This document shows, in pieces, positions 43,814 through 43,866 of a stretch of DNA of 43,866 bases. The stretch is from DASPFV01 sp035620975 (lineage in GTDB: Bacteria > Acidobacteriota > Vicinamibacteria > Vicinamibacterales > 2-12-FULL-66-21): contig DASPFV010000095.1 in NCBI GenBank assembly GCA_035620975.1, positions 1-43,866 of the forward strand, read 5' to 3'. The position numbers were made by a program, and so were the translations under genes. The notes beneath the pieces were generated by a model that saw only the letters and a program-made list of their open reading frames with translations, made no database searches and had not been told where the DNA came from. The first letter of the stretch is position 1. Each line of letters begins with the position of its first letter.

Positions 43814-43866
43814 ACTCGCCTCCTTGTAGACGAGTACGATTGGGCCGCGCCACTTGTTTCACGTTC
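42690..43866 (-). mobile_element. second IS630-family element, right end cut by the window edge
   Basis: The left end starts TAGTGTCCTGTCCGCG at 42690. The matching inner half of the right repeat is seen at 43849-43866 (GCCACTTGTTTCACGTTC, about 12 of 18 positions matching). The outer part, about 15 bases, should lie beyond the window. The gene inside is intact. Confidence 0.85.

Noticed and set aside
41549..43866. Composite transposon carrying cargo between the two IS630 elements
   Set aside because: The elements abut with no DNA between them, so there is no cargo.

Overview
The window is GC-rich chromosomal DNA. It most likely comes from an Acidobacteriota genome of the Vicinamibacteria type. 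That placement is an inference from several things together: a VWFA-related protein of the acidobacterial type, two large receptor-like Ser/Thr kinases whose N-termini read M-[TV]-L-[ST]-P-G-x-x-V-G-P-Y, a DUF6335 protein, BACON-domain lipoproteins, and short-period intergenic repeats of a kind common in environmental genomes. No rRNA, tRNA, CRISPR array, phage, restriction-modification or biosynthetic cluster was recognised. The right edge lies inside an insertion sequence, which would fit a contig end.

Layout. Positions 1-7190 hold a Glu/Leu-type amino-acid dehydrogenase, the VWFA protein, two acyl-CoA dehydrogenases and a PRC-barrel protein. Positions 7191-20767 are a housekeeping block, mostly on the minus strand. 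Read in that direction it is uvrC, M50 protease, trpS, scpA, scpB, rluB, cmk, rpsA, HU/IHF and HIT. It contains the cmk-rpsA-ihf order known from E. coli and the scpA-scpB-rluB-cmk order known from Firmicutes. Two plus-strand genes, an alpha/beta hydrolase and a DUF6335 protein with a histone-H1-like tail, interrupt it. A CDP-alcohol phosphatidyltransferase and a coupled small membrane protein follow divergently from uvrC. Positions 20900-24900 hold a membrane protein and a kinase/beta-propeller gene flanked by a 47-bp direct repeat. Positions 24906-32987 hold efp, hsp20-htrA, HEAT-mpg, uvrA and an RRM protein. Positions 33151-38028 are an envelope region: a TPR/NTF2-like membrane protein, an outer-membrane barrel, a BACON lipoprotein and an exo/endonuclease-phosphatase lipoprotein. 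Positions 38073-41519 encode a PknK-like kinase/ATPase/TPR protein. From 41549 to the end are two abutting IS630-family elements.

How the genes work together. uvrA and uvrC (nucleotide excision repair) and mpg (base excision) make the window rich in DNA repair, though they are not one operon. Hsp20 and HtrA form a two-gene proteostasis operon. ScpA/ScpB, the HU-like protein and possibly the basic DUF6335 protein concern chromosome organisation. The two kinases share an N-terminal design and a promoter layout (a perfect TATAAT 14-17 bases before the start codon).

The most unusual feature is the repeat landscape. A decamer family (CACGGANRAA, one helical turn), a CCGATTG-like heptamer family, a GGGCTCA heptamer family and a palindromic GTCCGCC-TTCA-GGCGGAC element sit at gene edges and in several cases supply codons or stop codons. 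Other points worth checking are the EF-P tip residue, the second acyl-CoA dehydrogenase lacking its catalytic Glu, the 47-bp direct repeats around the kinase, and the transposase whose stop codon is completed by the TA target site. I did not find a convincing complete novel defence or metabolic system.
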